DNA of 64,000 nt, taken from Pseudoduganella lutea (GTDB lineage Bacteria; Pseudomonadota; Gammaproteobacteria; Burkholderiales; Burkholderiaceae_D). Position numbers and translations under genes: made by a program. Positions 44,062-53,291 of this stretch are shown here, piece by piece. The stretch's first letter is position 1. Every line of letters begins with the position of its first letter. The stretch spans positions 7,130,001 to 7,194,000 of the forward strand of contig NZ_CP035913.1 in NCBI RefSeq assembly GCF_004209755.1, given 5' to 3'. Under the pieces are notes generated by a model that did no database searches, was not told the DNA's origin, and saw only the letters and a list, made by a program, of their open reading frames with translations.

Positions 44062-44448
44062 ATGAGCAAAAATGTCAAAGCCGTACCGACGGCGGATTAC
44101 AACAACGTCATCGCTGTCGCCCAAAACTACGTGGATGGCCTGCGTACCGGCAGCATCGAGCAGATTGCCCAAGCATTCCATGAGGACGCTGTCATGTACG
44201 GGTTCACCAATGGGCAGCTCCTCGGCGGGCCAATCGACAACCTGTACAAATTTGTCAGGCAGAACGGAAAGGCGTCGGAGATCACCACGCGCCTGGACGT
44301 ATTGGCGATCACGCCAACCACCGCCGTCGTGCGCGTGGACATGGAGCAGGACGCCATTGGTGCAGACTACAACGACTACCTCACGTTGATCAAAATCGCA
44401 GGCAACTGGAAAGTCATCGCGAAGGTGTACCACCAGTTCGAGGCCTGA
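44062..44448 (+). CDS. NTF2-like (SnoaL/lumazine-binding-type) protein
   Basis: 128 residues; the ATG at 44062 follows ACAGGAGAAACAC. Family pattern: VIAVAQNYVDGLRTGSIEQIAQAFHEDAVMYG at the start, DVLAITPTTAVVRVDME, then DYNDYLTLIKIAGNWKVIAKVYHQF. A cone-shaped alpha/beta fold, often a small enzyme or ligand binder. Same strand and close to the old yellow enzyme, so probably the same operon and the same chemical stress response. Confidence 0.85.
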   Translation: MSKNVKAVPTADYNNVIAVAQNYVDGLRTGSIEQIAQAFHEDAVMYGFTNGQLLGGPIDNLYKFVRQNGKASEITTRLDVLAITPTTAVVRVDMEQDAIGADYNDYLTLIKIAGNWKVIAKVYHQFEA

Positions 44449-44485
44449 CGTTAATGGGCTCGGGCGACACCGCCTGACAATAAAA

Positions 44486-44522
44486 AAGGCAGTGCCGGCG
44501 ACCATTGCGCCGGCACTGCCTT
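44486..44522 (-). terminator. Bidirectional intrinsic terminator
   Basis: Perfect 15-bp stem (AAGGCAGTGCCGGCG / CGCCGGCACTGCCTT) with a 7-base loop between two convergent genes. On the minus strand it is followed by a U-run (from TAAAAAA at 44481-44487), so it ends the DUF2382 operon well; on the plus strand it probably also slows the NTF2-like transcript. Confidence 0.85.
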
Positions 44523-44549
44523 CATGTCACTGTGCCTTGCGGCAGATGA

Positions 44550-45737
44550 TTACTGCGTGATGCGTTCCCAACCGTGGCGCACGGCGGACTTGAACTTTTC
44601 CCAGCCGGATTGCGGGTAGCGGCTTTCCCAGCTGCTGCGCAGGCCCGATTCGGATTCGTCCCAGGAGCTGCCATAGGTGCCAGAAGAGCGCATCGCGGCA
44701 CCGTAGCGGTAGGCCGGAGCGTAGTCGTCATAGCTGCCGCCGGTGCTGGAGAAATTGCTCGTCCAGTGGCTGCGGTAGTAATCCTCGTCCTCGGTGGCGC
44801 CCAGTTGCTCGACATCGACCTCGGTATGGCGAACGGTGTCGCTGATCTGGTCGGTGCGCTGCGTGACTTCCTTGCCCACAACCACTTCCTCGACCACACG
44901 CGCCGTCTTCTGCACGACGGCTTCCTCGGCGCTCTCGCGCAGCTCGAACGAGGTGTCCTGGAACGCGCCCACCTGCGACGGGTCGATCGGGCGATCGACC
45001 GGGTGGCGCTCCACGTTCACGTGCTCTTCACGCAGGCTCACGCTTTCCTGCACCGGCGTTTCGACGAGGCGCTGGTAGATGCGCACGCCGCCGCGCTGCA
45101 CGGTGCGCTTGCCCACGCGCAGTTCTTCCTGCATCACGGGGATCACCTGCGATTCCGTGTCGGCTCGTTGCAGCGAGCCGGTATCGCTGAGACCCTGCAC
45201 CGAACCCTGCGTGCCGGTCAGCGAAACGCCCTGCGTGCCGGACACCGTGGTACCGCCGGACAGCGAGCTGCCCTGCCAGCCTTCGCTCTGCTGCGAGGCG
45301 CCCAGTTGCGCACCGCCGGTGCGTGCGGCCGCCGGGTTCCAGCCGCTCGCTTCCCACTGCGAACGCTGCTCGTCGATGTCGATCGGGCCGAAGCGTTCGA
45401 TGATGTCGGCCGCGTCCTCCACCTGGTCCTGCGTGGCGGTCTGCACGGTCAGCACCACGTTGCCGCGGTTGACGGCTTCGCCATAGACCTGGCCATCGTC
45501 GTCATCGTCGCCGAACATATTGCCGAAGAAGTTCTTGATGCTGTCGCCAATCGAGTGCTCGCCACTGGCGCTGGTGCTGGTACTGGTGCCCGACGTGGCC
45601 GTGGTGGCATCGGCCGTGGACGAGCTGCTGGCGTTGATGTGGACCGACCCGGCGGCAATGCCCGAGCTGATCAGTTCGTCACGTGCGCGTTCTGCGTCGG
45701 CACGGTTGTCGAAAACGGCTGCTAGCGTATGGCTCAT
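44550..45737 (-). CDS. YsnF/AvaK-type DUF2382 stress protein
   Basis: 395 residues; the ATG at 45737 follows GGAGAAAGCAACC. N-terminal general-stress domain (AAVFDNRADAERARDELISSGIAAGSVHI), a Ser/Thr/Ala-rich linker, a DDDDD-containing acidic patch, then DUF2382: MQEELRVGKRTVQRGGVRIYQRLVETPVQE followed by SLREEHVNVERHPVDRPI. The tail is rich in Tyr, Ser and Trp. Cytoplasmic, linked to stress tolerance in other bacteria. Follows the second DUF2382 gene after 28 bases in one operon. Confidence 0.88.
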   Translation of the reverse strand: MSHTLAAVFDNRADAERARDELISSGIAAGSVHINASSSSTADATTATSGTSTSTSASGEHSIGDSIKNFFGNMFGDDDDDGQVYGEAVNRGNVVLTVQTATQDQVEDAADIIERFGPIDIDEQRSQWEASGWNPAAARTGGAQLGASQQSEGWQGSSLSGGTTVSGTQGVSLTGTQGSVQGLSDTGSLQRADTESQVIPVMQEELRVGKRTVQRGGVRIYQRLVETPVQESVSLREEHVNVERHPVDRPIDPSQVGAFQDTSFELRESAEEAVVQKTARVVEEVVVGKEVTQRTDQISDTVRHTEVDVEQLGATEDEDYYRSHWTSNFSSTGGSYDDYAPAYRYGAAMRSSGTYGSSWDESESGLRSSWESRYPQSGWEKFKSAVRHGWERITQ

Positions 45738-45765
45738 GGTTGCTTTCTCCTATTTTTCAGGTTGG

Positions 45766-46188
45766 TCAGGGGATATCGTTCCGCGCGGCTTCGTCGAACG
45801 CCTCGACCTGCACGTCCTCCACCCGCAGCGAGACGGTTTCCCGGTACTCCTGCTGCTTGCGTACCCGCGTGATACGGAGTTCTTCCTTGATGCGGAAGCG
45901 CTTTTCGATCACCAGGATCTCTTCGAGCACCGGAACCACGAGCACGTCACCCTCGTAGCGCGACGGCGGCGCTTCCGACACCACGCGGTCGACGGGCACG
46001 CGCTGCACGTCGAGCTCCTCGTGCCAGAGTTGCTCGCGGATTTCCGCGGGCTCCTCGGTCACGTTGCGGGTGACGCGAACGCCCCGCCCCGTGTCCACTA
46101 CATGTGTCGTGACCTCAAGTTCTTCGCGGATGACGGGCACGGCAACGGCGCCTTCCACGACCTCGGTGGTTTCCGGTGGTTTGTTCAT
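45766..46188 (-). CDS. Short DUF2382 protein
   Basis: 140 residues from the ATG at 46188 (MNKPPETTEVVEG); no clear ribosome site, and the upstream in-frame sequence looks non-coding. Two related halves: VIREELEVTTHVVDTGRGVRVTRNVTEEPAEI, then VPVLEEILVIEKRFRIKEELRITRVRKQQEY. This is the same domain as the C-terminus of the next gene, without the N-terminal stress domain. The pair is probably co-expressed. Confidence 0.8.
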   Translation of the reverse strand: MNKPPETTEVVEGAVAVPVIREELEVTTHVVDTGRGVRVTRNVTEEPAEIREQLWHEELDVQRVPVDRVVSEAPPSRYEGDVLVVPVLEEILVIEKRFRIKEELRITRVRKQQEYRETVSLRVEDVQVEAFDEAARNDIP

Positions 46189-46414
46189 GGACAAAAAGTC
46201 TACGTGGTTTGGCGTCCGGATGGCGCTCCTTTGCCCAGCAGCATGATTGCCGGCGTTTCCGGCGCGGCGCGGATGCGCATTGGACAGGCAGGCTGACGGT
46301 GGCTTGCCGCGAGACATTCCAGCCTGATAACGGGCCGTTGACCCGACAATGATGCGCTTGCCGAGGCACCGCAAAAGGAACGGCGCACGGCCTGACGGCA
46401 TCGCCGCGTTGCCG

Positions 46415-46810
46415 TCAGGCCGCCCTGGCCGGCACCACGCAATCGACGAACTCGAATCCGCTGAAATCCTCGCGCACTTCCTCGCCGAACGCGTGCGCCC
46501 AGTCGTCTTCCTCGTCGCGGTACCAGTGCAGGCGCACCTCGTTGCCGAAGATGGCGGCATCGTTCAGCGTTTCCAGCAAGGCTGCCAGCATCGCCGCGCT
46601 GGGCGCGTCGATGGAGGCGAGCGCCACGTGCGCATCGATGGACCGGCCATCGCACAAGGCCAGCCAGGCGCGCAGCCGTTCCAGCACCGGCGCATAGAAT
46701 GCCGCGGCGTCGGGCGGGCTGCAGGGCCCGCGCAACGACAGGTGGTGCCGGGCGAAGTCGAACGATATTTCGGGCGAGTCGGGCGATGCGGCGATGAAGA
46801 ACGGTTCCAT
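46415..46810 (-). CDS. SiaC-like (DUF1987) regulatory protein
   Basis: 131 residues from the ATG at 46810; a codon three positions earlier is also possible. Family features: IAASPDSPEISFDFARHHLSLRG, PVLERLRAWLALCDGRSIDAHVALASIDAPSAAMLAALLETL and VRLHWYRDEED. In the SiaABCD system of Pseudomonas a protein of this family is phosphorylated on a Ser/Thr and, when dephosphorylated, activates a diguanylate cyclase. Here the Ser in DAPSAAM sits about where that residue would be. It lies 38 bases after the GGDEF-EAL gene on the same strand. Confidence 0.78.
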   Translation of the reverse strand: MEPFFIAASPDSPEISFDFARHHLSLRGPCSPPDAAAFYAPVLERLRAWLALCDGRSIDAHVALASIDAPSAAMLAALLETLNDAAIFGNEVRLHWYRDEEDDWAHAFGEEVREDFSGFEFVDCVVPARAA

Positions 46811-46848
46811 GGTGGGCACTGGGATAAACCGGCTATTCTAGTGATGCA

Positions 46849-49596
46849 TCATGACAGCGCCATGACCTCCTGCGGCGCCAGTACCGACATCAGCTGCGGC
46901 CGGGCCAGCAGGTTGCCGACCTGGCGCACCGGCAACGGGGCGGCGAACAGGTAGCCCTGCCCCTCGTCGCAGCCCAGCGCGATCAGCGCGGCCAGCTGGC
47001 CGGCCGTTTCCACGCCCTCCGCCACCACTTCCATGTCCAGCGCCTTCGCCATCGACACGATCGCCTGGAACAGCACGCGGCCTTCCGGCGACACCGTCAG
47101 CTCCGACGTGAAGGCGCGGTCGATCTTCAGCACGTCCATGTTCAGCCGCTGCAGTTGCGCCAGCGACGAATAGCCGGTGCCGAAGTCGTCGACGTGCAGC
47201 CTCACGCCCAGTTCGCGCAGCGCGGCCAGCTCGCCACGCACGTCCACCCCTTCGGCCAGCATCGCCGATTCGGTGATCTCGACTTCCAGCATGGCACCGG
47301 ACAGGTGGTGGCGCGCCAGGTGCATCGCCAGATGGGCGTGCACCCCGCCGTGGCCGAACTGGTGGGCCGAAACGTTGATCGACACGGGCACGATCGCCAG
47401 CCCGGCGCCCCGCCACAGGGCCAGTTGCCGGCATGCCTGCTCGATCACGAAGCGGCCGATCGCGCCGATCAGGCCGCACTCTTCCGCGATCGGAATGAAC
47501 TTTGCCGGTAGCACCATGCCCAGTTCCGGGTGGTGCCAGCGCAGCAGCGCCTCCATGCTGCACAGCCGGCCCGTGGCCAGGTTCACGCGCGGCTGGTAAT
47601 ACAGCTCGAACTGTGGCGCGTCGGCTTGCTGCGCCACCGCGACCTGCAGGCTGTGCCGCAGCTGGACCCGCGCCGTGGCGGCCACGTACAGATCGGGATC
47701 GAAGAAGCGGTAGTGGCTGCCCTGCTCCCGCTTGGCCGCGCACATGGCGATGTCGCCGTGCCGCAGCAGCGTGGCGGCATCCTCGCCGTCGCGCGGGTAG
47801 CAGCTGATGCCGATCGATGCGCCGATCGTGCAGCGCGCGCTGCCCAGGTCGTATGGGCGCGACAAGGCTGCCGCCACCCGCCCGCCGATCGCGGCCAGTT
47901 CCTCGTCGGACCCGCCCGGGGCGATCACCACGACGAATTCGTCGCCCCCCAGGCGCGCCACGATATCCTGCGGCCGCAGCAGGCCGCCGAGGCGCAACGC
48001 GGCCTGCTTCAGCAGGTCGTCACCGGCGCCGTGGCCATGGATCTCGTTGACCTCCTTGAAGCCATCCAGGTCGACCAGCAGCAGCGCCAGCGTGCCGTCG
48101 CGCTGCGCCGCTTCCTCAATTGCCCGGGGAACGAAGCGCGTCACCCACGGCCGGCTCGGCAAGCCGGTCAGCGTGTCGTAGTTGGCCAGGTACAGCAGCT
48201 CGCTTTCGTAGGCCTTGCGCTCGGAAATGTCCTGCAGCGTGATCGCCAGGCCGTTGCCGACCCGGACGATGCGCCGCCGGCCCCACGTGATCTGCATGCG
48301 CCGCCCGGCCGGCATCTGGCGCTCGTCTTCGTAAATGCCTTCCTGCATGGCCGCGTGGTAGGCCTCCAGCATGGGGCCGCCGTGCTCGCGCTCGATGACG
48401 GAAATACGCCGGCCGATCAGGTCGTCGCGGCCGCCGCCATAGAACGAGGCGCCGCGCTCGTTGCAGTCCACCACGATGAAATCGACGACGGCGCCCGTCG
48501 TGTCGCGCACCGCCTGCGCCATGTAGAAACCATCCTTGGCGTTCTCGGTCGCCGTCCGGTAGGCCGTGCGCACTTCTTCCTCGGCGGCGCTGCGCGCCTG
48601 CTGGCGCCGCAGGGCCAGCGCCAGCGCCAGCGACGCGAGCAGCATGCCCGCCGAGATCACGGCCCACACCCGCCGCGCCGCGGCGGCCCGCTCCCGGGCG
48701 GACGCCAGCGCATCGGCGGTGGTCTTGCCCGCCAGCGCCACCACGGGGTAGACGGCCGAACGGTGCCATCCCAACAGGCGCGGCGCGCCATCGGTGAAGC
48801 CGGTGCCGGGCAGCGGGGCGGCGCCGTCGACGCCAGCGATCGCGGGTGCGGTACGGAACAGCGACGCATCGCGACCGGCACCCGGCGCCTCGAGCCGCAC
48901 CTCGCCCGGGTCCGCCGGCAGTCCGGCCAGCGCCACCAGGCCATGCCGGCCGAGCACGCGCTCGTTATGGAACGCGGTCAGGTACTCGGCGGCGACGACG
49001 AGCGACACGATACCGGCGAACTCGTTGTCCGGCGATTCGAGGCGCAGCGTCATCCTGACCTGGCGCTGGCGTGCCGCGGGGTCGCCCGGCACGGCGCCGA
49101 TCCGCAGCGCGCTGGAATTGTTTTGCCGGTGATACCGCAAGGCGGGATCGGCCGGGTCCGGCACGGCGCGGGCACGCCGCGGGATGGCCGACACAGTCCG
49201 CCCGCCCGCGTCGACGATGGCCACCTCGACGAATGCCGCGTCGATGAACATGCCGTCGCGCCGCAGCGCCCGCAGGTCCAGCTGCCCCCCGGCCTGCTCC
49301 CACGCGTGTTTCAGCTGGATCGCAGCCTGCTCCATCTGGGCGATCGAGCGGGTGGCATACTGCTCGTAGGCCTCGGCATAGGAGCGCACCTCGCGCAGCG
49401 CGTCGCGCTCGGCCAGGGCGCGGTCGTGGCCGAGCTGCGCCTCCATCACGAGACCGTAGGCGGCAGTGGCGAGCAGTGCCACACACGGGGCGAGCGCGGG
49501 CAACCAGGCATGCGGCAGGGCTGGCGCAAATGGGAGCGCAAACGAGCGCGCGAACGGGCGTGCAACTGAGCGTGCAAGTGAGCGTGCGAAGAGCAT
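46849..49596 (-). CDS. Membrane GGDEF-EAL c-di-GMP protein with periplasmic sensor and PAS domain
   Basis: 915 residues. First membrane helix at about 30-50 (LAPCVALLATAAYGLVM), a periplasmic Cache-like domain with FVEVAIVDAGGRTVSAIP, a second helix (VISAGMLLASLALALAL), a PAS domain (ENAKDGFYMAQAV), then a GGDEF domain with intact LGGDEF and an EAL domain with SMEALLRW and DDFGTGYSS. Both catalytic signatures are complete, so it may make and break c-di-GMP. The start at 49596 has no ribosome site, and the first 27 residues come from short DNA repeats, so the real start may lie a little downstream. Confidence 0.92.
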   Translation of the reverse strand: MLFARSLARSVARPFARSFALPFAPALPHAWLPALAPCVALLATAAYGLVMEAQLGHDRALAERDALREVRSYAEAYEQYATRSIAQMEQAAIQLKHAWEQAGGQLDLRALRRDGMFIDAAFVEVAIVDAGGRTVSAIPRRARAVPDPADPALRYHRQNNSSALRIGAVPGDPAARQRQVRMTLRLESPDNEFAGIVSLVVAAEYLTAFHNERVLGRHGLVALAGLPADPGEVRLEAPGAGRDASLFRTAPAIAGVDGAAPLPGTGFTDGAPRLLGWHRSAVYPVVALAGKTTADALASARERAAAARRVWAVISAGMLLASLALALALRRQQARSAAEEEVRTAYRTATENAKDGFYMAQAVRDTTGAVVDFIVVDCNERGASFYGGGRDDLIGRRISVIEREHGGPMLEAYHAAMQEGIYEDERQMPAGRRMQITWGRRRIVRVGNGLAITLQDISERKAYESELLYLANYDTLTGLPSRPWVTRFVPRAIEEAAQRDGTLALLLVDLDGFKEVNEIHGHGAGDDLLKQAALRLGGLLRPQDIVARLGGDEFVVVIAPGGSDEELAAIGGRVAAALSRPYDLGSARCTIGASIGISCYPRDGEDAATLLRHGDIAMCAAKREQGSHYRFFDPDLYVAATARVQLRHSLQVAVAQQADAPQFELYYQPRVNLATGRLCSMEALLRWHHPELGMVLPAKFIPIAEECGLIGAIGRFVIEQACRQLALWRGAGLAIVPVSINVSAHQFGHGGVHAHLAMHLARHHLSGAMLEVEITESAMLAEGVDVRGELAALRELGVRLHVDDFGTGYSSLAQLQRLNMDVLKIDRAFTSELTVSPEGRVLFQAIVSMAKALDMEVVAEGVETAGQLAALIALGCDEGQGYLFAAPLPVRQVGNLLARPQLMSVLAPQEVMALS

Positions 49597-49807
49597 AGTT
49601 GCACATGGTAAATGGCAGATATGACAGCGCCATGACCAAGTGGCAGCCGGGTGCCCGCCGGGTGCCCGTAGTGCTGCCCAGCCGGGCGACGGATGAGAAC
49701 GCTAACTTGTATAGTACAAACCACGAGTTACCGGAAGTTCCTGCGGTGCTCATTCCTCTAATACCGCCCAGCGCCACTGCGCACGGGCTTTTTGCGACGG
49801 AGATTCC

Positions 49808-51325
49808 ATGGAAACTGAACTGAAGCTGACGGTTGCCCAGGGCGACCTCGACCGGTTGCGCGACCATGCGCTGCTTGCTGGCATGGCCGGCGCCACGCCG
49901 GAAGAACATCAATTGCGCGATACCTATTACGACACGCCGCGCCTCGACCTGTGGCACAACGGCCTGACGCTGCGCGTGCGGGCCGATGGCGATACGTGGA
50001 TCCAGACCGTCAAGACAGCGTCGGCCGGATCGGCCGGCCTGCACGAGCGCGGCGAGTGGGAATCCGCGCTGGCCGGGCCGGAGCCGGACCCCGTCAACCT
50101 GGCGCGGCAGGTGAAGCAGAAGCGCATCGCCGAACTGCTGCGCACGCCGGACATCGTCAACCAGTTGCGCCCCGTGTTCAACAACACCACGCGCCGCACG
50201 CAATGGAACGTGGAGCTGCCCGAAGGCCAGCAGGTCGAATGCGTGCTCGACGCCGGCGATATCCACGTGGGTGGTCGCAACGCCCCGATCGGTGAACTGG
50301 AACTGGAACTGAAACGGGGCGATCCCACGCCCCTGTTCGAGCTGGCGCTGGCGCTGCACGCGGAGATCCCGCTGCGGATCGCCAACGACAGCAAGGCCGC
50401 GCGCGGCTACGCACTGCTCGACGGCGAAGCACCGGCCCCCGTCAAGGCCGTGCCCGTGCACCTGACGAAGAAGATGCGGCTCGAAGAAGCGTTGCAGTGC
50501 ATGGGCCTGAACTGCCTGCAGCAGCTCGAGGCCAACGTGCCCGGTGTGCTGACGGGCAGCGTGGAGAGCCTGCACCAGATGCGCGTGGGCCTGCGCCGGC
50601 TGCGCGCGCTGCTCGACATGTTCGAGGACATCGCGCCGCTGCCGGAGACGGTCCGCGACAGCCTCGAATGGCTGGCCGGCGAACTGGGTGCGGCGCGCGA
50701 CTGGGACGTGCTGGCCGGCACCACCATCGAACAGATCCAGGGTGCCGACCTGGGCACGCTGCGCGCCACGGCCGAACAGCGCGCCCGCGACCTGCACCGC
50801 GCGCTGCTGCCCGCGCTGTACCAGCCCCGTTACACGCAGCTGATCCTGCAACTGAACGGCTGGTTCTACGGGCGCCAGTGGCGCGCGGGCGGCGCGCTGC
50901 CGGCCGATTCGCCGCTGCGCCAGCGGGCCCGCGATGCGATGGCACCGTTGCTGGAGAAAGCCCAGCGTCGCCTGCGCAAGCGCATCGAGGCGCTGGACGA
51001 GAACGACGCGCCGGCCCGCCATCGCGTGCGCATCGCGGCAAAGAAGGCACGCTACGCGGCCGAATTCTTCCACGACCTGCTGCCCGCCAAGGCCGCGAAG
51101 CCCTATATCCGCGCGCTGTCCGCGTTGCAGGACAAGCTCGGCCTGCTCAATGACCTGGCCGTCGCCGGCACGCTGTTCGACGAGCTGGAACAGCGCGGGC
51201 CGACCGATGACCTCAAGGAAGGCCTGACCTACGCACGCGGCTACGTGAATGCCATGGCGGCGGCGGAGAGCCACCACCTGGGCGGCGCATTGCACCAGAT
51301 CGCCCGGCTGAAGATGACGGGGTAA
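49808..51325 (+). CDS. CYTH-CHAD inorganic triphosphatase (YgiF-like)
   Basis: 505 residues. N-terminal CYTH tunnel enzyme with the ExExK metal-binding start METELKL, LRDTYYDTPRLDLWHNGLTLRVR and GELELELKRGD. C-terminal CHAD helical domain of conserved His residues: VESLHQMRVGLRRLRALLDMF, PARHRVRIAAKKARYAAEFF and LQDKLGLLNDLAVA. Hydrolyses tripolyphosphate; CHAD domains bind polyphosphate. Single gene, convergent with GH43. Very typical length. Confidence 0.94.
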   Translation: METELKLTVAQGDLDRLRDHALLAGMAGATPEEHQLRDTYYDTPRLDLWHNGLTLRVRADGDTWIQTVKTASAGSAGLHERGEWESALAGPEPDPVNLARQVKQKRIAELLRTPDIVNQLRPVFNNTTRRTQWNVELPEGQQVECVLDAGDIHVGGRNAPIGELELELKRGDPTPLFELALALHAEIPLRIANDSKAARGYALLDGEAPAPVKAVPVHLTKKMRLEEALQCMGLNCLQQLEANVPGVLTGSVESLHQMRVGLRRLRALLDMFEDIAPLPETVRDSLEWLAGELGAARDWDVLAGTTIEQIQGADLGTLRATAEQRARDLHRALLPALYQPRYTQLILQLNGWFYGRQWRAGGALPADSPLRQRARDAMAPLLEKAQRRLRKRIEALDENDAPARHRVRIAAKKARYAAEFFHDLLPAKAAKPYIRALSALQDKLGLLNDLAVAGTLFDELEQRGPTDDLKEGLTYARGYVNAMAAAESHHLGGALHQIARLKMTG

Positions 51326-51366
51326 ATCCAGCTCGCGTGCCTGCATGCACCCAAAAGCAAGGGGCT

Positions 51367-51462
51367 GGGGTCAGACCCCGGGCTTTGCCGGGATTTCAAG
51401 GAGCACCGCTCCTTGCCGGCAAAGCGGTGCTGGCCTGCAGGCCAGCGCTCCTCCCTGACCCC
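51367..51462. repeat. Nested inverted-repeat element between convergent genes
   Basis: Several mutually competing stems in about 100 bases: GGGGTC/GACCCC (51367-51379), CTTTGCCGG/CCGGCAAAG (51383-51391 with 51416-51424), AAGGAGC/GCTCCTT (51398-51414), GCACCGCT/AGCGGTGC (51403-51410 with 51423-51430) and the palindrome CTGGCCTGCAGGCCAG (51430-51445). CTGACCCC at 51455 pairs back to GGGGTCAG. It looks like a REP/BIME-type extragenic element and may also end transcription from both sides. Confidence 0.7.
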
Positions 51463-51488
51463 GGCTTCTGCCGTTGGGTTCGAGCAGC

Positions 51489-53291
51489 TCAGCGGCCGAA
51501 GCGGAAATAATCGAACTCGGCGTGGCCGGCGCGGGTGGCCGTGTACGACGGCGTGCCGCCCGGCGCCTGCGCGAACAGGCCCACCTGCGTGCCGACCCAG
51601 CGGCCCGGTTGCGTGATGAACGGCGTGCCGAGCGGCTGGAAGTTCACGCCATCCACGCTGTAGCTGGCCGTGACGCGGGCGTGCGTCGAGCGAAGCATCG
51701 AATGCCAGTAATGGGGCACCTCCGGCGCCGGTTCCGCCACCTGCACGGGGGTGAACGACAGTCGCACGTGCACCGGGCCCTTCACCTCGACGGGCGCCGT
51801 CAGCACCGTCTCCGAACCCTGCTGGATCTTGCCGCCATTTACGCCGAGATCCGCCTTCAGGCGCGTGACGTGCACCAGGCGCTGGCCGGCCACCGTGTTT
51901 TCCAGGCCGATCCACGCATAGTCGTAACCGTATGCCACCAGGCCGGCGCGTTCGCCCGCCTGCCCGCCCGGCTTCAACGTGATGGCCGTGGTGGCGGAGA
52001 ATGTCATGCCGGGCAGCTTTTGCGTGAGCAGGTGGCCCGCTTCCCACAGGTTGGCCGGCGACGACACGGCTTTCAGGCGCAGGTGGCCCTTCACCGATGT
52101 GTCGACCCAGTCCGCCATCGGGTTGGCCATCCATTGCCAGCCCAGGTGGTAACCGTCGTCGAATTCATCGCTCGTCACCGGAACGCTCACCGGCTGGACG
52201 GCGACGTTCGGCTTCCTGTGCCGAGTGACGGGCGCGCCATACGGCGCCTTGCCTTGCCGGACCCCGATCAGCGGCCAGTCATCGGCGCCCCATTGCATCG
52301 GTTGCAGGTAGACGCGGCGGCCATACGAATCGGCGTCCGAGAAATGCACGAACCAGTCCTCGCCCGCCGGGGTATCGACCCAGGCGCCCTGGTGCGGGCC
52401 GTTGATGGGCGTGTCGCCCTGGTCCATCACGTTGCGGCCTTCGTACGGGCCTTCGATATGCCGGGCACGGAACACGCCCTGCCAGCCGCCCTTGACGGAC
52501 CCGGAAGGCACGAACACGTAGTACCAGCCATTGCGCTTGTACAGCTTCGGGCCTTCGGTGGTGAACCATGGCATGGGGCCCTGCGACGTGGCCACCTTCG
52601 GCAGCCTGTCGCCATCGATGATGCGCTTCTCGCCGGGCAGCGTGCGCTTGCCGTCCGCGCTCATCTTCTTCAGCGTGATGACATTCTTGAAGCCGGCGCG
52701 CGACCCGGCGAAGCCGTGCACCAGCCATGCCTGGCCATCGTCGTCCCAGAATGGCGCGGGATCGATCGCGCCTTTCGCATCGTCGACCAGCACGGGCGCC
52801 GTCCACGGCCCTTTCGGGTCGGTGGCACTGACCATGAAGATGCCGAAGTCCGGGTCGGGATAATAGATATGGAAGCGGCCGTCGTGATGGCGGATGGCGG
52901 GCGCCCACACGCCGCCGCCATGCCGCGGTACCGCGTGGTGCGCTTCGGGCACGTTCTTCTCCAGCGCGTAACCCAACAGCGACCAGTTCACCAGGTCCTT
53001 CGAATGCAGCACGGGCAGGCCGGGCACGTTCGTGAAGCTGGACGCGGTGAGATAGAAGTCCTCGCCCACCCGCACCACGTCGGGGTCCGAGTAATCGCCG
53101 GCCAGGATCGGGTTGATATAGGTGCCGTCGCCCTGGTCGGGAGACCAGATCCCCGCCGGCAGCGGCGCCGCGCGGTAACCATCCTTGCCGGCGGGCTTGC
53201 CCGAGGGCGTGGCGCCATAAGTGGGAGCATGCACCGCGGGAAGGATGATGCTGGCGGCCAGCAGCACGCTGGCGAAGGTCGTGGGTCGCAA
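51489..53291 (-). CDS. Glycoside hydrolase family 43 (xylosidase/arabinofuranosidase-like), secreted
   Basis: About 600 residues; the first codon is probably the TTG at 53291, because the signal peptide TTFASVLLAASIILPAVHA starts right there. Five-blade propeller with the GH43 acids: Asp in NPILAGDYSDPDVVR (general base), Asp in GAIDPAPFWDDDGQAWLVHG (pKa modulator) and a Glu in PWFTTEGPKLYKRNGWYY (general acid). The C-terminal beta-sandwich (SDEFDDGYHLGWQWM..., AGLVAYGYDYAWIGLE) is like that of beta-xylosidases. Acts on plant hemicellulose outside the cytoplasm. Confidence 0.9.
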   Translation of the reverse strand: MRPTTFASVLLAASIILPAVHAPTYGATPSGKPAGKDGYRAAPLPAGIWSPDQGDGTYINPILAGDYSDPDVVRVGEDFYLTASSFTNVPGLPVLHSKDLVNWSLLGYALEKNVPEAHHAVPRHGGGVWAPAIRHHDGRFHIYYPDPDFGIFMVSATDPKGPWTAPVLVDDAKGAIDPAPFWDDDGQAWLVHGFAGSRAGFKNVITLKKMSADGKRTLPGEKRIIDGDRLPKVATSQGPMPWFTTEGPKLYKRNGWYYVFVPSGSVKGGWQGVFRARHIEGPYEGRNVMDQGDTPINGPHQGAWVDTPAGEDWFVHFSDADSYGRRVYLQPMQWGADDWPLIGVRQGKAPYGAPVTRHRKPNVAVQPVSVPVTSDEFDDGYHLGWQWMANPMADWVDTSVKGHLRLKAVSSPANLWEAGHLLTQKLPGMTFSATTAITLKPGGQAGERAGLVAYGYDYAWIGLENTVAGQRLVHVTRLKADLGVNGGKIQQGSETVLTAPVEVKGPVHVRLSFTPVQVAEPAPEVPHYWHSMLRSTHARVTASYSVDGVNFQPLGTPFITQPGRWVGTQVGLFAQAPGGTPSYTATRAGHAEFDYFRFGR

